Positions 17,565 to 26,204 of a DNA stretch of 64,000 bases are shown here, one piece after another. Numbering within the stretch: position 1 is the first letter of the stretch; every line of letters starts with the position of its first letter. Source of the DNA: Nocardia terpenica (GTDB lineage Bacteria > Actinomycetota > Actinomycetes > Mycobacteriales > Mycobacteriaceae). A model generated the notes under the pieces. That model did no database searches. It had not been told where the DNA came from and saw nothing but the letters and a program-made list of their open reading frames with translations. A program made the translations under genes and the position numbers. The stretch covers positions 682,001 to 746,000 of the forward strand of contig NZ_JABMCZ010000002.1 in assembly GCF_013186535.1 (NCBI RefSeq). Reading direction: 5' to 3'.

Positions 17565-18221
17565 TCACCGTAGGGCGGTGAGCGCGGTGAGGATGTCGGC
17601 GACTTCGGTGCGGGCGGTGTAGTCGGGCTGGACGTCGACGAAGCGGACTCTGCGGTCGCGGTCGACGATGAGGACGGTCGGGCGAGGCAGGCGGGTCGCG
17701 CCCTCGGCGTTGACTCGGGCCAGGTCGATGCCGAGCGTGCGCTGGGCGGCGAGCACCTCGTCGGCCTGCTGGAAGGCGATTCCGATCCGGTCGGCCACGC
17801 GGCTACCGGGGTCGGACAGCACGGTGAATTCGAGTCCGGCCTTCTCCGCCGTGGAGAGGGATTCGTCGGGCGGCTGGGGACTGACGGCCACCAGCCGGGC
17901 ACCGAATTCGCCCAGCCGGTGTAGCAATTCCTGCTGGTAGGTGCGCAGCGCGACATTGCAGTACGGGCACCAGCCGCCCCGATAGAAGACGATCACGACC
18001 GGCCCGGCCGAGACGAGCTGGTCCAGGGTGACCGGTGTCCCGGTGGCGTCATCGAGGGTGAACGACTCCATCCGCTGCCCGACCCGAATGGCGTCGGCAG
18101 GGATCCCATCGGCGAGGAATTGCCGGACGCTGCGGTCGAATACCGCGACCACATCGGCGGGAAGACGCTCGGCGGCAGCAGCTTTCAGCCGATCGGACTG
18201 TTCGCGAATGCTGGGTGACAT
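17565..18221 (-). CDS. AhpC/TSA-family peroxiredoxin-like protein
   Basis: This 218-residue thioredoxin-fold protein has the redox motif FYRGGWCPYCNVALR at about residues 79-93 and LVAVSPQPPDES, typical of AhpC/TSA-like peroxiredoxins that carry a CxxC. An N-terminal helical extension of about 45 residues precedes the fold. It likely reduces peroxides in the cytoplasm. It stands alone, convergent with echA, and is separated by 80 bp from the FAD monooxygenase gene on the same strand. Confidence 0.85.
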   Translation of the reverse strand: MSPSIREQSDRLKAAAAERLPADVVAVFDRSVRQFLADGIPADAIRVGQRMESFTLDDATGTPVTLDQLVSAGPVVIVFYRGGWCPYCNVALRTYQQELLHRLGEFGARLVAVSPQPPDESLSTAEKAGLEFTVLSDPGSRVADRIGIAFQQADEVLAAQRTLGIDLARVNAEGATRLPRPTVLIVDRDRRVRFVDVQPDYTARTEVADILTALTALR

Positions 18222-18302
18222 CGAATCTCCACGGTAAGCCGGAGTGGACTACACGGTCCAGTAGATAGAAGACTACTTCGAGAACCACAACCGGACACCG
18301 AA

Positions 18303-19454
18303 TCAGGCGCTGCCTATGACCGGTGCATCCCAGTCGATGTGATGATCCACCAACCACGACCGCCGCTCGGGGCGTGCCTTTTCCTTCGCTTCCGCCATGG
18401 TCGCCGCCCGCCCGCTGAAGGTGACGAGGCGTTCGACGCGCGACCTGCGGATGCGTTCATACGTGTCGAAAGCTTCGGGCAGGGAGGGCAGATCGCGCAG
18501 GCATTGCGCAAGGATGATGCTGTCCTCCAATGCCATTGAGGCGCCTTGACCTTCGAGCGGAGAGGCGGCGTGCGCGGCGTCGCCGACGAGAACCATCGAG
18601 TCTCGATGCCAGCGCGGCAGCGACGGGATCTCGTAAACAGCGCTGACCATGATCCTGTCCGTCGTCGAGTTGATGATGCGCACCGCGGTCGTCTCCGCAT
18701 CATTCACGAACAGCTCCGTCGCCCGCGCTCGCCATTGCGCAGCGGTTGTCGCCGCGATCTCGGCCTTGTCGAGGGGCGCGCCCGGGAGGTGCGCCACCCA
18801 GAACGTGACGCCTTCGGGTGAGGTGGTGTGGCCGAACCCGCTGCCGCCGCGAATCATGCGAAAAGTGCCCGGCGACAAGGGAATATCCGAGGCGTCGGTG
18901 TATCCGTAGGCGATATTGAGCCCGGTATAGCGCGGTGCCGGTGCACCCGGGTCGATCAATGAGCGGGTGACGGAATGAATTCCGTCCGCACCGATCAGCA
19001 GGTCGCCTTCCGCATGGGTGCCGTCCTCGAATGCCGCCACCACTCGACCATCGGCCCTCGTAACGACACCGACCAACCGTTTTCCATGCTCGATCCGCCC
19101 GCCGCGCTGCCGCAGCTCGTTGTGCAGCGTGCGATAGAGATCGGCGCGGGTAAGAGTTCGCGGACCGGCCGAGTCGGGATGGTCAGCTCCGAACGGTCCG
19201 CTGGAAAATACATTCCCCGCACCATCGAGATACTCGGCTCTGGGAGTCGAGAACGACGCGGCCACAACCGATCCGTCCGCGTCGACGACCCGCAGCGCAT
19301 CCATCCCGTTGTGCATGATCATCAGAAAGGCACCGATATCGTCGGCGCCGTGGGCGAATGCCTCGTAGACGGTCGAGGAGATACCAGCCTTCCGGAGTGC
19401 CATCGCGGTCGCGGTACCGGCTATACCACCACCGATGATCAAAGCGTGCTTCAT
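18303..19454 (-). CDS. FAD-dependent aromatic-ring-type monooxygenase
   Basis: This 383-residue class A flavin monooxygenase has the ADP-binding motif GGGIAGTATAMALRKAG at the N-terminus. The DG motif is LIGADGIHSVTRS and the GD motif is VLVGDAAHAASPLEGQGAS near residue 300. Such enzymes hydroxylate phenols or modify drugs such as rifampicin and tetracycline; this one cannot be assigned to a substrate. It lies 15 bp downstream of the small 19470-19832 gene on the same strand. GC content drops here relative to the flanking regions, which suggests acquired DNA. Confidence 0.82.
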   Translation of the reverse strand: MKHALIIGGGIAGTATAMALRKAGISSTVYEAFAHGADDIGAFLMIMHNGMDALRVVDADGSVVAASFSTPRAEYLDGAGNVFSSGPFGADHPDSAGPRTLTRADLYRTLHNELRQRGGRIEHGKRLVGVVTRADGRVVAAFEDGTHAEGDLLIGADGIHSVTRSLIDPGAPAPRYTGLNIAYGYTDASDIPLSPGTFRMIRGGSGFGHTTSPEGVTFWVAHLPGAPLDKAEIAATTAAQWRARATELFVNDAETTAVRIINSTTDRIMVSAVYEIPSLPRWHRDSMVLVGDAAHAASPLEGQGASMALEDSIILAQCLRDLPSLPEAFDTYERIRRSRVERLVTFSGRAATMAEAKEKARPERRSWLVDHHIDWDAPVIGSA

Positions 19455-19469
19455 CTGGATCGTGGCCTT

Positions 19470-19832
19470 TCATTTCCAGCGCGGGGGCCGCCCGTCCCCA
19501 CATCCGCCGCCTCCGGCGGCGCGGGCGATCAGCGTTCCCACCAGCCGCAACGCGGTGGTCTCATCCACCGCGTCGTCACGCAATGCGGCCGTCAGCCGCC
19601 TGGTCAAGCGGACGATGTAATCGGAGTCGACCAGTTCCCCACCCATACCCGACCCCCGCAGCTCGTACTCGATGGTGTCCGCCGCCAAATGATTACCCGC
19701 AGCATGTAACTCGCTGATTCGCGTCACAATGGCATCCATGCCGTGTGTTGCCGCAATCTCCCGCAAGTCGTGAGGATTCGATCTGCGTCCGGTCCGCGAC
19801 CGTCTTTTGATAGGCCCGACGTTCGAAGACAT
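19470..19832 (-). CDS. Hypothetical protein
   Basis: No family is recognised. From ATG 19832 the product has 120 residues. It has a basic start (IKRRSRTGRRSNPHDLREIA), a helical middle (HGMDAIVTRISELHAAGNHLAADTIEYEL) and a Gly-rich tail. The start is chosen because GGGAGG lies about 14 bases upstream. A longer frame opens at 19913 but would use a region containing a dyad. It may form a two-gene operon with the FAD monooxygenase. Confidence 0.55.
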   Translation of the reverse strand: MSSNVGPIKRRSRTGRRSNPHDLREIAATHGMDAIVTRISELHAAGNHLAADTIEYELRGSGMGGELVDSDYIVRLTRRLTAALRDDAVDETTALRLVGTLIARAAGGGGCGDGRPPRWK

Positions 19833-20287
19833 TGTCGAAACCAGCCTCCCTGTACCGCCATGCAATTCAGCGACCGTCTGTACAGCGCAACCCCTCGTAC
19901 ATGCGCTGTGCAACGAAAGTATTCAGGCAGAAGCACTTTCATGCCTCGCCGGTTCGACGTGGACTCCTAGCGGCATGTACAGGCGACCGTCCTTCCGCAA
20001 CCCGACCCCCTAAGCGAATGTAAGGCGGATCACAAGGGAATGTCAACAGAACTTTCAGGAGCGCTTCGGTCAGCATCACCCCACGCCGCTCCCACCGCAG
20101 CCGGATCCAGCAGCGCACAGGGTCGGCCTCCTGGGGCATGGTGCTGAAGTGTTGCGACCGCTCCGTCTCGTCAGGCGAGCTCGAGGCGAACTTTGCCGGA
20201 ACACAACCCGGAACTACGGAAAGCCAGCTACCGTAGGGGAGGGTAGTGAAGGAGCGTCTTGCTACCCAGGAGGTATGGGGGTTTCAC
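19833..20287. other. Non-coding region between divergent accessory genes
   Basis: This 455-bp stretch holds no gene with convincing coding character. It contains the inverted repeat ACAGCGCA-N12-TGCGCTGT at 19882-19909, about 50 bp upstream of the 19832 start, a possible operator. Its right end has two purine-rich ribosome-site-like sequences (GGGGAGGG before a GTG at 20246, and AGGAGG before the ATG at 20288). It should contain the promoters of the two divergent operons, but no clear -10/-35 pair can be named. Confidence 0.5.
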
Positions 20288-21028
20288 ATGTCTTGCGATG
20301 AGGTCTCTCTGGGTACCATTCAGACCATGGAAGATCAGGCGAACCTCGAACGGAAAATTGTGTCGTTCGGCAAGAAGGTCCTGGAGTTTCGCCTGAGCAA
20401 GAACCTGTACCAAGCAGACGTGTACGCAAATGGCGGACCTTCCGACAAGGTGCAGCAACGGATCGAGGCGGGCAAGGGCCCAGCGCCGACCAGGGGGACC
20501 CTGGAGAAATACGACGCAGGGTTGGGCCTGCGCCGAGGAAGCGCCGCAGCGGCCTTTCATCACGGCGCCGATCTCGAAGAGGATGACGGTGTCGAGAGTA
20601 GCCCGTTGACATTCCGACAGGTGCAGGTCGACGTCGAGGTCGTGCTCAGTATCTTCGCCGCTCACGACTCCTGTATTCAGCTGTGCCATCGGTCGGACCT
20701 CCCGGAATCGGCAGCGGAAATCGCACAGAGAGTGGAACGGGAGATTAAAACCGCTGGCGCCAGGCTCTCGGCAGCCTATGCGACGGACGTACTCGAACGA
20801 GCCGGCGGACCGGACCGTGAGCTCCCGAATGCCATCGAAGTCGCCTACCGAGAGTTCCTCACGGCACCGCCGCCGGACGCGACCGGAGCCGAACGTGACG
20901 ACCAACTGTACCGGCGGTGGCTGGCACACCGCGCAACCGATCTCGAATCCACCCAACTCGAATACTTCACCGCAAGGTGGCGGGCAAAATTGGATCAGAT
21001 CCGCCTGAGTGAAAGAAGTCGCCGGTGA
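20288..21028 (+). CDS. Helix-turn-helix (XRE-like) regulator of an accessory cassette
   Basis: The N-terminal part has a diverged XRE-type layout: FGKKVLEFRLSKNLYQADVY, then GGPSDKVQQRIEAGKG and GTLEKYDAGLGL, where other family members have the recognition helix and the RIE-G turn. The rest (about 170 residues) is acidic and helical and matches no family known to me. The start is uncertain: GTG 20246, ATG 20288 and ATG 20327 are all in frame. The gene overlaps the next one by GTGA, so it heads a four-gene operon. Codon choice is less GC-biased than in the flanking steroid genes. Confidence 0.65.
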   Translation: MSCDEVSLGTIQTMEDQANLERKIVSFGKKVLEFRLSKNLYQADVYANGGPSDKVQQRIEAGKGPAPTRGTLEKYDAGLGLRRGSAAAAFHHGADLEEDDGVESSPLTFRQVQVDVEVVLSIFAAHDSCIQLCHRSDLPESAAEIAQRVEREIKTAGARLSAAYATDVLERAGGPDRELPNAIEVAYREFLTAPPPDATGAERDDQLYRRWLAHRATDLESTQLEYFTARWRAKLDQIRLSERSRR

Positions 21029-21426
21029 GCTTGAACAACCGAATCGTTCCGCTGGAAGAGCGCGTGAACAAGCTCTTCGCAACCATCATCGATGAAAACG
21101 GCGAAGTATCCTCTTCGACTGTGGCAGACCGGCTCTCGCAGGTCTTGGGCCGTCTGGTTACGGCCGCAGACATCGAAGCCCTTCGCAGGCAGGGGGCACG
21201 GAGACCGGCAGATGACTTGCTTCTGGCTCTGGCTCAGTACTTTGACATGCCGGGGAGCTTTCTTTCGGATGACCCGGACGAGTACTATACAACGTACCTA
21301 CATCTGAAACTTCTGATCGCGCAACGCGATCGGCAGATCCCGCATCTCGCGCTGCGTCCTGCCGCGGACCAACTGAGCGACGCTGCTGTGCAGGAGCTGA
21401 CGGCATACATCGAATCACTCGGGTAG
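21025..21426 (+). CDS. EspR-like small DNA-binding protein
   Basis: This 133-residue protein resembles the EspR group of mycobacterial helix-turn-helix proteins. It has LEERVNKLFATIIDENGEVSSSTVADRLSQ, then RRPADDLLLALAQYFDMPGSFLSDD, the 'number-of-residues plus DDPDEYY' pattern that follows the recognition helix in EspR-like and XRE-like regulators. The C-terminal helix AAVQELTAYIESLG could dimerise. It overlaps both neighbours closely and probably regulates the cassette, together with the metallopeptidase downstream. Confidence 0.68.
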   Translation: MSLNNRIVPLEERVNKLFATIIDENGEVSSSTVADRLSQVLGRLVTAADIEALRRQGARRPADDLLLALAQYFDMPGSFLSDDPDEYYTTYLHLKLLIAQRDRQIPHLALRPAADQLSDAAVQELTAYIESLG

Positions 21427-21433
21427 CTACAGC

Positions 21434-21973
21434 ATGGACCAGGATCGAGTTGTCGCAGAACGAGCCATCGCGGGCCTGACACTGCGCCGACCGTGGTCGA
21501 TGCAGCGATTCATCGAAGAGTTGAGTCTTCAGCGCTATCGGCCCATCGAAATCGTCGACGGGCTGGGCGAATACGAAGGCCAGGACTTCTCCGCTATTTG
21601 GATTCCACTGCCGGAGAAGGATTGCATCAGGGTTTGGTCGGGTATCACCGAGTTGGAACGCGAGGGGCTCATCGCGCATGAACTCGGGCACGTCGTACTC
21701 GGGCACGAGGTCACCACTGCGGATCGGCTGCAGTACTACAGGCGGACTACACCGTCGATCCCGGACACTGTCATTCAACGGCTCATGGCCCAGCAGGCTT
21801 GTCTGCGCAGCAACTTCGATCTCCCTATCGAGCGCCAAGCCGAATGGTTTGCCACGCTTCTGATGCAGGCCGCGGAATCCCTTCGCCGCCCCCTGTTCTC
21901 GGACGAGAACCTGACAGCGCGCAAGCGCCTGATGCTGGAAAGGGCTGCCGCAATCTTCGGATGGTCCACGTGA
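21434..21973 (+). CDS. ImmA/IrrE-like zinc metallopeptidase
   Basis: This 179-residue protein carries the zinc motif HELGHVVLGHE at residues 82-92 (HExxH with the following His/Glu) and a downstream RQAEWFATLLMQAA helix where ImmA/IrrE (DUF955) enzymes place the third ligand. ImmA-type proteases cleave repressors of phage or integrated elements. Here the two DNA-binding proteins just upstream are candidate substrates. The last 4 bases overlap the membrane protein gene (GTGA). No secretion signal is seen, so it should act in the cytoplasm. Confidence 0.78.
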   Translation: MDQDRVVAERAIAGLTLRRPWSMQRFIEELSLQRYRPIEIVDGLGEYEGQDFSAIWIPLPEKDCIRVWSGITELEREGLIAHELGHVVLGHEVTTADRLQYYRRTTPSIPDTVIQRLMAQQACLRSNFDLPIERQAEWFATLLMQAAESLRRPLFSDENLTARKRLMLERAAAIFGWST

Positions 21974-22944
21974 AGTTTGCCATCGCCGCGCTCGTACCCC
22001 TAGTCGTACTCGCACTCGCAGCACACCGCATCAAGTCCGACTCTCGCAACCTATTGGGAGAGTCGACGGGCATCCGGAACCCTTTCACACAGATCCTGCT
22101 GGTCTTAGGACTTGCAAAGCTGTGTCGAGTTCCATACGTCACAGACGACATATTGAGTCCAGCCCTGCAACGATTGACCGGCACCGCGAACCTCATGACA
22201 CTCGCTGGGCTGACATTCGGAGCACTCTCGGCCATACCGGTCTTGGCGTTCAGCTCCTACATAACCGGGCGGAATCTATCCACGCGGATCCAGTTCGGCG
22301 CTGTAATCGTAATTACCATCGCGATGATCGCAACGTACGTACGCACTCCGATGGCACATAAAGCGACCCCATATTTGCAGAACCACTTTGCGGTGACAGC
22401 CTCCGTTCTGGCGTTCTGGGTCGCATTCATCGCACCACTCACCGTGAGCATGGTCGCGAGTTTTGTGTATACGATCCGCGAGGTTGTATGGGTTCGCCGA
22501 GGGCCATTCGTACGTGCGCTGGCCGGCGTAGCTGCCGCCAATTTCTTGGGGTTCAGCTACTGCTTCTTCAACGTAATGACCCTCGCCGTTAAATACCGTA
22601 GTGAAGATTCCTTCTTCCTGCGCAATTCAGAGCTTATCGAGAACTCGCTCGGCCTCGCGTCACTGGCTGCCGCGGGGTTTGCAGCGGGGACATATGCGTG
22701 GTATATCCTCACCGATCGAATCCACCGCTACCGGCTGCTGCGCCGCCATGGCGGCACATGGATGGAAGCCCGTTCCGCCAGTCCGGACGTCGTGCTGGAC
22801 AAGAACTACCAGTTCAGCCCCACACGGTCGGCGTGCTGGAAAGCCTCACGATCGGCCGAAGCCTCATACCGGCTTCAGATCGAGTTGGCCGACCACAAAC
22901 ATCAAGCGGTAAAGATTGCGCCGACCGGACAGGGCTCACCATGA
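21970..22944 (+). CDS. Multi-pass membrane protein of the MAB_1171c/DUF6545-like type
   Basis: This protein of about 324 residues has six to seven hydrophobic segments in its first 260 residues (starting MKFAIAALVPLVVLALAAHRI) and a basic C-terminal tail of some 75 residues. The layout and the neighbouring metallopeptidase and HTH genes recall the MAB_1171c-type 'putative transporter' cassettes of actinobacteria, whose function is unknown. GTG 21970 overlaps the upstream stop; an ATG at 21961 is the alternative. The tail is shorter than I would expect for a full DUF6545 domain, so the assignment is tentative. Confidence 0.6.
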   Translation: MKFAIAALVPLVVLALAAHRIKSDSRNLLGESTGIRNPFTQILLVLGLAKLCRVPYVTDDILSPALQRLTGTANLMTLAGLTFGALSAIPVLAFSSYITGRNLSTRIQFGAVIVITIAMIATYVRTPMAHKATPYLQNHFAVTASVLAFWVAFIAPLTVSMVASFVYTIREVVWVRRGPFVRALAGVAAANFLGFSYCFFNVMTLAVKYRSEDSFFLRNSELIENSLGLASLAAAGFAAGTYAWYILTDRIHRYRLLRRHGGTWMEARSASPDVVLDKNYQFSPTRSACWKASRSAEASYRLQIELADHKHQAVKIAPTGQGSP

Positions 22945-23022
22945 CTGGCGGTATCGTAATGTATTGGGAGCAAAAGGGGTTCGCCCGATCCGGCGCGCCC
23001 CGTCGGAGCTTGCCGGGGAGGC

Positions 23023-24210
23023 GTGGTGGCGGTGGCGGAAGGGTTTGTCGGGCGTGGGTTCGAGGCGGTTCGGGATGCTTTTGCTCGGGCGCACGGTAGT
23101 GATGAGGGTGCGGCGCAGTTGTGTGTTTATCGGCATGGGCGCGTTGTTGCCGATCTCTGGACGGGGCGGGATCCGGTGGCCGGTAAGGGGTGGGATGCGC
23201 GGTCGCTGGTGGTGCTGATGTCGGTGTCGAAAGGGGTGACCGCGACCTGTGTGCACATGCTGGTCGAACGGGGACGGCTCGAGTTGGCGGCGCCGGTTCG
23301 GGAGTATTGGCCGGAGTTCGCGGCGGGCGGCAAGGCCGACATCACCGTCGCCGATGTCCTATCGCATCGGGCGGGCATGTCGAGCTTCGATCCCGATGCC
23401 GGGATCACGGTGTCGGAATTGACGGACTGGTCGGCGTGCGTAGCCGCGCTCGAGTCGATGACGCCCCTGTGGCAGCCCGGAACCGCGATCTACTATCACT
23501 CCCTCACCTGGGGGTACCTGGCCGGTGAACTGGTCCGGCGGGTCAGCGGCAAGAGCGTGGGTGAATTTCTGGACGCCGAGATCGCGCGGCCGCTCGGGCT
23601 CAGCCTGTGGATCGGGCTGCCGGAAAGCCGAGAGCACCGTGTTGTCCCGCAATTCACGCACGACCGCCCGCTCACGCCCGCCGCGGTGGAGCCGGTGCTG
23701 GCCCGGATGGGGATCGACGTCGGCGCACGGCTGATCCGGGCGACCCTTGCCACCCTGGCGACCAGGGACGACGGGATCAAGATGCTCAACACCCGCGAGG
23801 GACACGCGGCGGAGGTCCCGTCGGGCAACGCGATCGGCAATGCCCGCTCGCTGGCCCGGATGTATGCGGCGACCATCGGTGAAGTCGACGGCATCCGACT
23901 GCTGACACCGGCGACCGTGGACCGAGCCCGGCAACCGCAAACCGACCGGCTCGGCCACCCGGCGCCCCTGGACGTGATGCCGGTGACCCATCGCTTCGCC
24001 CACGGCTACGAGATCACCCGCCCCGTCCACCCCATGCTCGGGGACGGATCGTTCGGGCATGTGGGCACCGGGGGACGAACCGGATTCGCCCATCCCCCAT
24101 CGGGTGTCGCGGTCGGTTACACGTGCACCAATATGACCGGCGGTGACACGGCAGGCCCCGATCCGCGCTGGCTGCCGTGGATGGCGGCCCTCCGGGAGGC
24201 ACTCACCTGA
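23023..24210 (+). CDS. Beta-lactamase-fold serine hydrolase (esterase)
   Basis: This 395-residue class C beta-lactamase/esterase-type protein has the nucleophile motif SVSK (residues 67-70, SxxK) and the YxS-type motif YYHSLTWGYLAGEL near residue 158. The third box is the late FGHVGTGGRTGF region, where an HTG-like triad is expected. Such enzymes hydrolyse esters or lactones; several are encoded near mycobacterial steroid genes. The start is GTG 23023 with GGGAGG upstream. It is convergent with hsaF, 17 bp apart, with a short GCTGGC-CTA-GCCAGC hairpin over the hsaF stop. Confidence 0.83.
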   Translation: MVAVAEGFVGRGFEAVRDAFARAHGSDEGAAQLCVYRHGRVVADLWTGRDPVAGKGWDARSLVVLMSVSKGVTATCVHMLVERGRLELAAPVREYWPEFAAGGKADITVADVLSHRAGMSSFDPDAGITVSELTDWSACVAALESMTPLWQPGTAIYYHSLTWGYLAGELVRRVSGKSVGEFLDAEIARPLGLSLWIGLPESREHRVVPQFTHDRPLTPAAVEPVLARMGIDVGARLIRATLATLATRDDGIKMLNTREGHAAEVPSGNAIGNARSLARMYAATIGEVDGIRLLTPATVDRARQPQTDRLGHPAPLDVMPVTHRFAHGYEITRPVHPMLGDGSFGHVGTGGRTGFAHPPSGVAVGYTCTNMTGGDTAGPDPRWLPWMAALREALT

Positions 24211-24227
24211 ACCGGTCCGCGGCTGGC

Positions 24228-25268
24228 CTAGCCAGCAGTAACGCCCTGCTGTTCGCGCCGGAGTTCCAAGGCGATGTCGATGAGTTGATCCTCCTGCCCG
24301 CCAACGAGTTTGCGCTGCCCCGCTCGGACCAGTAGTTCGGCCCCCGACACCTGGTACCGATCGGCCTGCCGTTCGGCATGTTTGAGGAAGCTGGAGTAGA
24401 CCCCCGCATAACCCATCATGAGCGACTGGCGGTCGAGGAGGCATTCCTGGGGCATGGCCGGGCGGACAACATCTTCGGCGGCGTCGGCTATGGCGAAAAA
24501 GTCTATGCCGGTGGTGATGTCGAGCTTGTCGCAGACGCCGATCAGGGCCTCGACGGGGGTGTTGCCCGCGCCCGCGCCGAAACGACGTGCGCTGCCGTCG
24601 ATTTGGGTGGCTCCGGCGCGGATGGCGAAGATGGAGTTGGCGCAGCCGAGGTCGAGGTTTTCGTGGCCGTGGAAGCCCACCTGGGCGTCGGCGCCGAGTT
24701 CGGCCACCAGAGCCGATACCCGGTCGGAAACCTGTTCCAGGACAAGGGCTCCGGCGGAGTCGACGACGTAGACGCACTGGCAGCCCGCGTCGGCCATGAT
24801 GCGGGCCTGCTTGGCCAGGACCTCGGGGGGCTGGCTGTGGGCCATCATGAGGAAACCGACCGTCTCCAGGCCCAATTCGCGGGCCAGGCCGAAATGCTGG
24901 ATGGAGACGTCGGCCTCGGTGCAGTGGGTGGCGATGCGGACGATCGACGCGCCGTTGTCCTGGGAGATCTTGATGTCCTCCTTGACGCCGACGCCGGGCA
25001 GCATGAGCACCGCGATCTTGGCGCGCTTGGCGGTTTGCGCGGCGATCGTGATCAGTTCCTGCTCGGGGGTTTTGGCGAAGCCGTAGTTGAACGAGGAACC
25101 GCCCAGGCCGTCGCCGTGGGTCACCTCGATCACGGGCACACCGGCGCCGTCCAGCGCGCCGACGATCGCGCGCACCTCGTCGGCGGTGAACTGGTGGCGC
25201 TTGTGGTGGGATCCGTCGCGCAGCGAGGTGTCGGTGACGCGGATGTCCAGGTCTGTGCTGAAAGGCAT
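24228..25268 (-). CDS. hsaF: 4-hydroxy-2-oxo acid aldolase
   Basis: This 346-residue HMGL-like TIM-barrel aldolase is the partner of HsaG. It cleaves 4-hydroxy-2-oxohexanoate (from steroid ring A) into pyruvate and propionaldehyde, which is passed to HsaG through a channel. Typical residues are visible: VTDTSLRDGSHHKRHQF at the N-terminus (metal Asp and Arg), the GFHGHENLDLGCANS metal site and GSARRFGAGAGNTPVE. The start is ATG 25268, 14 bp after hsaG. It is the last gene of the hsaE-hsaG-hsaF operon. Confidence 0.93.
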   Translation of the reverse strand: MPFSTDLDIRVTDTSLRDGSHHKRHQFTADEVRAIVGALDGAGVPVIEVTHGDGLGGSSFNYGFAKTPEQELITIAAQTAKRAKIAVLMLPGVGVKEDIKISQDNGASIVRIATHCTEADVSIQHFGLARELGLETVGFLMMAHSQPPEVLAKQARIMADAGCQCVYVVDSAGALVLEQVSDRVSALVAELGADAQVGFHGHENLDLGCANSIFAIRAGATQIDGSARRFGAGAGNTPVEALIGVCDKLDITTGIDFFAIADAAEDVVRPAMPQECLLDRQSLMMGYAGVYSSFLKHAERQADRYQVSGAELLVRAGQRKLVGGQEDQLIDIALELRREQQGVTAG

Positions 25269-25282
25269 TGTCGGAGAGCTCC

Positions 25283-26197
25283 TTACACCCGGGCGGACAC
25301 GATACGGTCGGCGATGACCTCGCCGACCCTGGTGGCGGCGGCGGTCATGATGTCGAGATTGCCCGCGTAGGGCGGCAGGAAATCGCCCGCGCCCTCCACC
25401 TCCACGAACACCGACACCTTCGCCATGCCGCCGGACACCACCGACGGCTCGTCGAACTGCGGTTCGTTGAGCAGCCGGTAACCGGGCACGTACTGCTGGA
25501 TGTCGGCGACCATGCGGTGCACCGACTCCGCGATCGCGGCGGTGTCGGCGTCGGCGGGGATGGCGCAGAAGATGGTGTCGCGCATGATCATCGGCGGTTC
25601 GGCGGGGTTGAGGATGATGATCGCCTTGCCGCGCCGCGCGCCGCCGATGGTCTCCACCCCGCGGCTGGTGGTCTTGGTGAACTCGTCGATATTCGCGCGG
25701 GTGCCCGGACCGGCCGAGACCGACGACACCGAGGCCACGATCTCGGCGTAGGGCACCTCGACCACGCGGGACACCGCGGCCACGATCGGAATCGTCGCCT
25801 GCCCACCGCAGGTGATCATATTGACGTTCGCCGCATCCACGTGCGCGCCCAGATTCACCGGCGGCACCACGGCGGGCCCGATCGCGGCCGGGGTGAGATC
25901 GACCGCGCGGATGCCTTTTTCGGCGTACCTCGGGGCCGCGTCGCGATGCACGTAGGCCGAGGTCGCCTCGAACAGCAGCTCCGGCAGTTCGCTCTGCGCC
26001 AGCAGCCACTGCACCCCCTCGTGCGAGGTCTCCAGCCCCAGCCCGCGGGCGCGCTTCAAACCCTCGCTGTCCGGGTCGATTCCGATCATCCAGCGCGGCT
26101 CGATCCGCTCCGACCGCAGCAGCTTGTACAGCAGGTCGGTACTGATGTTGCCCGAGCCGACGATCGCGGCGGCAACCTTTCCATTCGCGGTCAACAC
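25283..26197 (-). CDS. hsaG: Acylating aldehyde (propionaldehyde) dehydrogenase
   Basis: This 304-residue acylating dehydrogenase turns the aldehyde delivered by HsaF into propionyl-CoA with NAD and CoA. The Rossmann motif is AIVGSGNISTDL. The catalytic cysteine is C130 in NMITCGGQATIP. KTTSRGVETIGGARRGKAIIILNP follows in the C-terminal domain. GTG 26197 is the start, with GAGGAG 5 bases upstream, lying 7 bp after the hsaE stop. Confidence 0.93.
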   Translation of the reverse strand: MLTANGKVAAAIVGSGNISTDLLYKLLRSERIEPRWMIGIDPDSEGLKRARGLGLETSHEGVQWLLAQSELPELLFEATSAYVHRDAAPRYAEKGIRAVDLTPAAIGPAVVPPVNLGAHVDAANVNMITCGGQATIPIVAAVSRVVEVPYAEIVASVSSVSAGPGTRANIDEFTKTTSRGVETIGGARRGKAIIILNPAEPPMIMRDTIFCAIPADADTAAIAESVHRMVADIQQYVPGYRLLNEPQFDEPSVVSGGMAKVSVFVEVEGAGDFLPPYAGNLDIMTAAATRVGEVIADRIVSARV

Positions 26198-26204
26198 ATT
26201 CTCC

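Noticed and set aside
19833..20287. Possible small genes in the accessory intergenic region
   Set aside because: Several short open frames exist but none has a ribosome site plus coding-like composition, so the region is described as non-coding.
24222..24236. Hairpin GCTGGC-CTA-GCCAGC at the hsaF stop as a terminator
   Set aside because: The stem is short, overlaps the stop codon and has no T-run, so it was not listed as a terminator. It could still be one.
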